A stretch of 6,294 nucleotides of DNA, taken from Anaerolinea sp. GTDB lineage: Bacteria; Chloroflexota; Anaerolineae; JAAEKA01. This document shows positions 6,294 to 6,294 of this stretch, piece by piece (positions within the stretch are counted from its first letter, which is position 1; every line of letters starts with the position of its first letter). The position numbers and the translations under genes are program-made. The notes beneath the pieces are model-generated. The model ran no database searches, was not told the DNA's origin, and worked only from the letters and a program-made list of their open reading frames with translations. The stretch covers positions 1 through 6,294 of the forward strand of contig JACSRL010000252.1 of NCBI GenBank assembly GCA_014879765.1. The letters are read 5' to 3'.

Positions 6294-6294
6294 T

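Overview
The window is mostly one very large, high-GC gene for a secreted multidomain protein on the + strand. It is followed by a palindromic repeat cluster, and then by a lower-GC stretch with a two-gene minus-strand unit. No ribosomal or other taxonomic marker is present. The high GC (44 of 60 bases in one sampled stretch of the large gene), the Ala/Pro/Gly-rich extracellular domain mosaic (FG-GAP/VCBS, metalloprotease, SH3-like) and the clustered hairpins built on the octamer CACGAATG remind me of filamentous Chloroflexota (Anaerolineae/Caldilineae-like). That assignment is a low-confidence impression.

Region 1 (1-5263, +): a 5'-truncated giant protein with at least 1753 codons visible. 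In order it carries five FG-GAP/VCBS-type calcium-binding repeats, Ig-like and carboxypeptidase-regulatory-like beta modules, and a zinc-metalloprotease domain. The protease motif HELGHQLLFLPDNY has the HExxH-x6-D spacing of CLCA-type proteases. Then come more beta-rich modules, a striking array of about 20 tandem octapeptides with consensus GTDDRALL, further beta domains, and a C-terminal SH3b-like domain. The likely picture is an exported or surface adhesin-protease; the signal peptide, if any, lies upstream of the window.

Region 2 (5264-5666): a gap between convergent genes. It holds two copies of a 100-115 bp direct repeat, each centred on a perfect 16-bp inverted repeat with a 13-nt loop. 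The second copy has an additional outer arm. No gene is supported here, and about 5497-5666 holds nothing I recognise.

Region 3 (5667-6294, -): GC falls to roughly 42-53% in sampled 60-base stretches. A partial gene, open at the right window edge, encodes the C-terminus of a Gly-rich hydrophobic protein. It is followed after 12 nt by an 81-residue protein with three predicted membrane helices. Its Shine-Dalgarno overlaps the upstream stop codon, so the two are probably translated together. The tight pairing of a protein tail with a tiny membrane protein, in a composition unlike the neighbouring gene, resembles polymorphic toxin/immunity layouts, but the sequence alone does not prove this.

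The items most worth following are the octapeptide array, the CLCA-like protease embedded in this architecture, the nested palindromes at the composition boundary, and the coupled small-membrane-protein pair.
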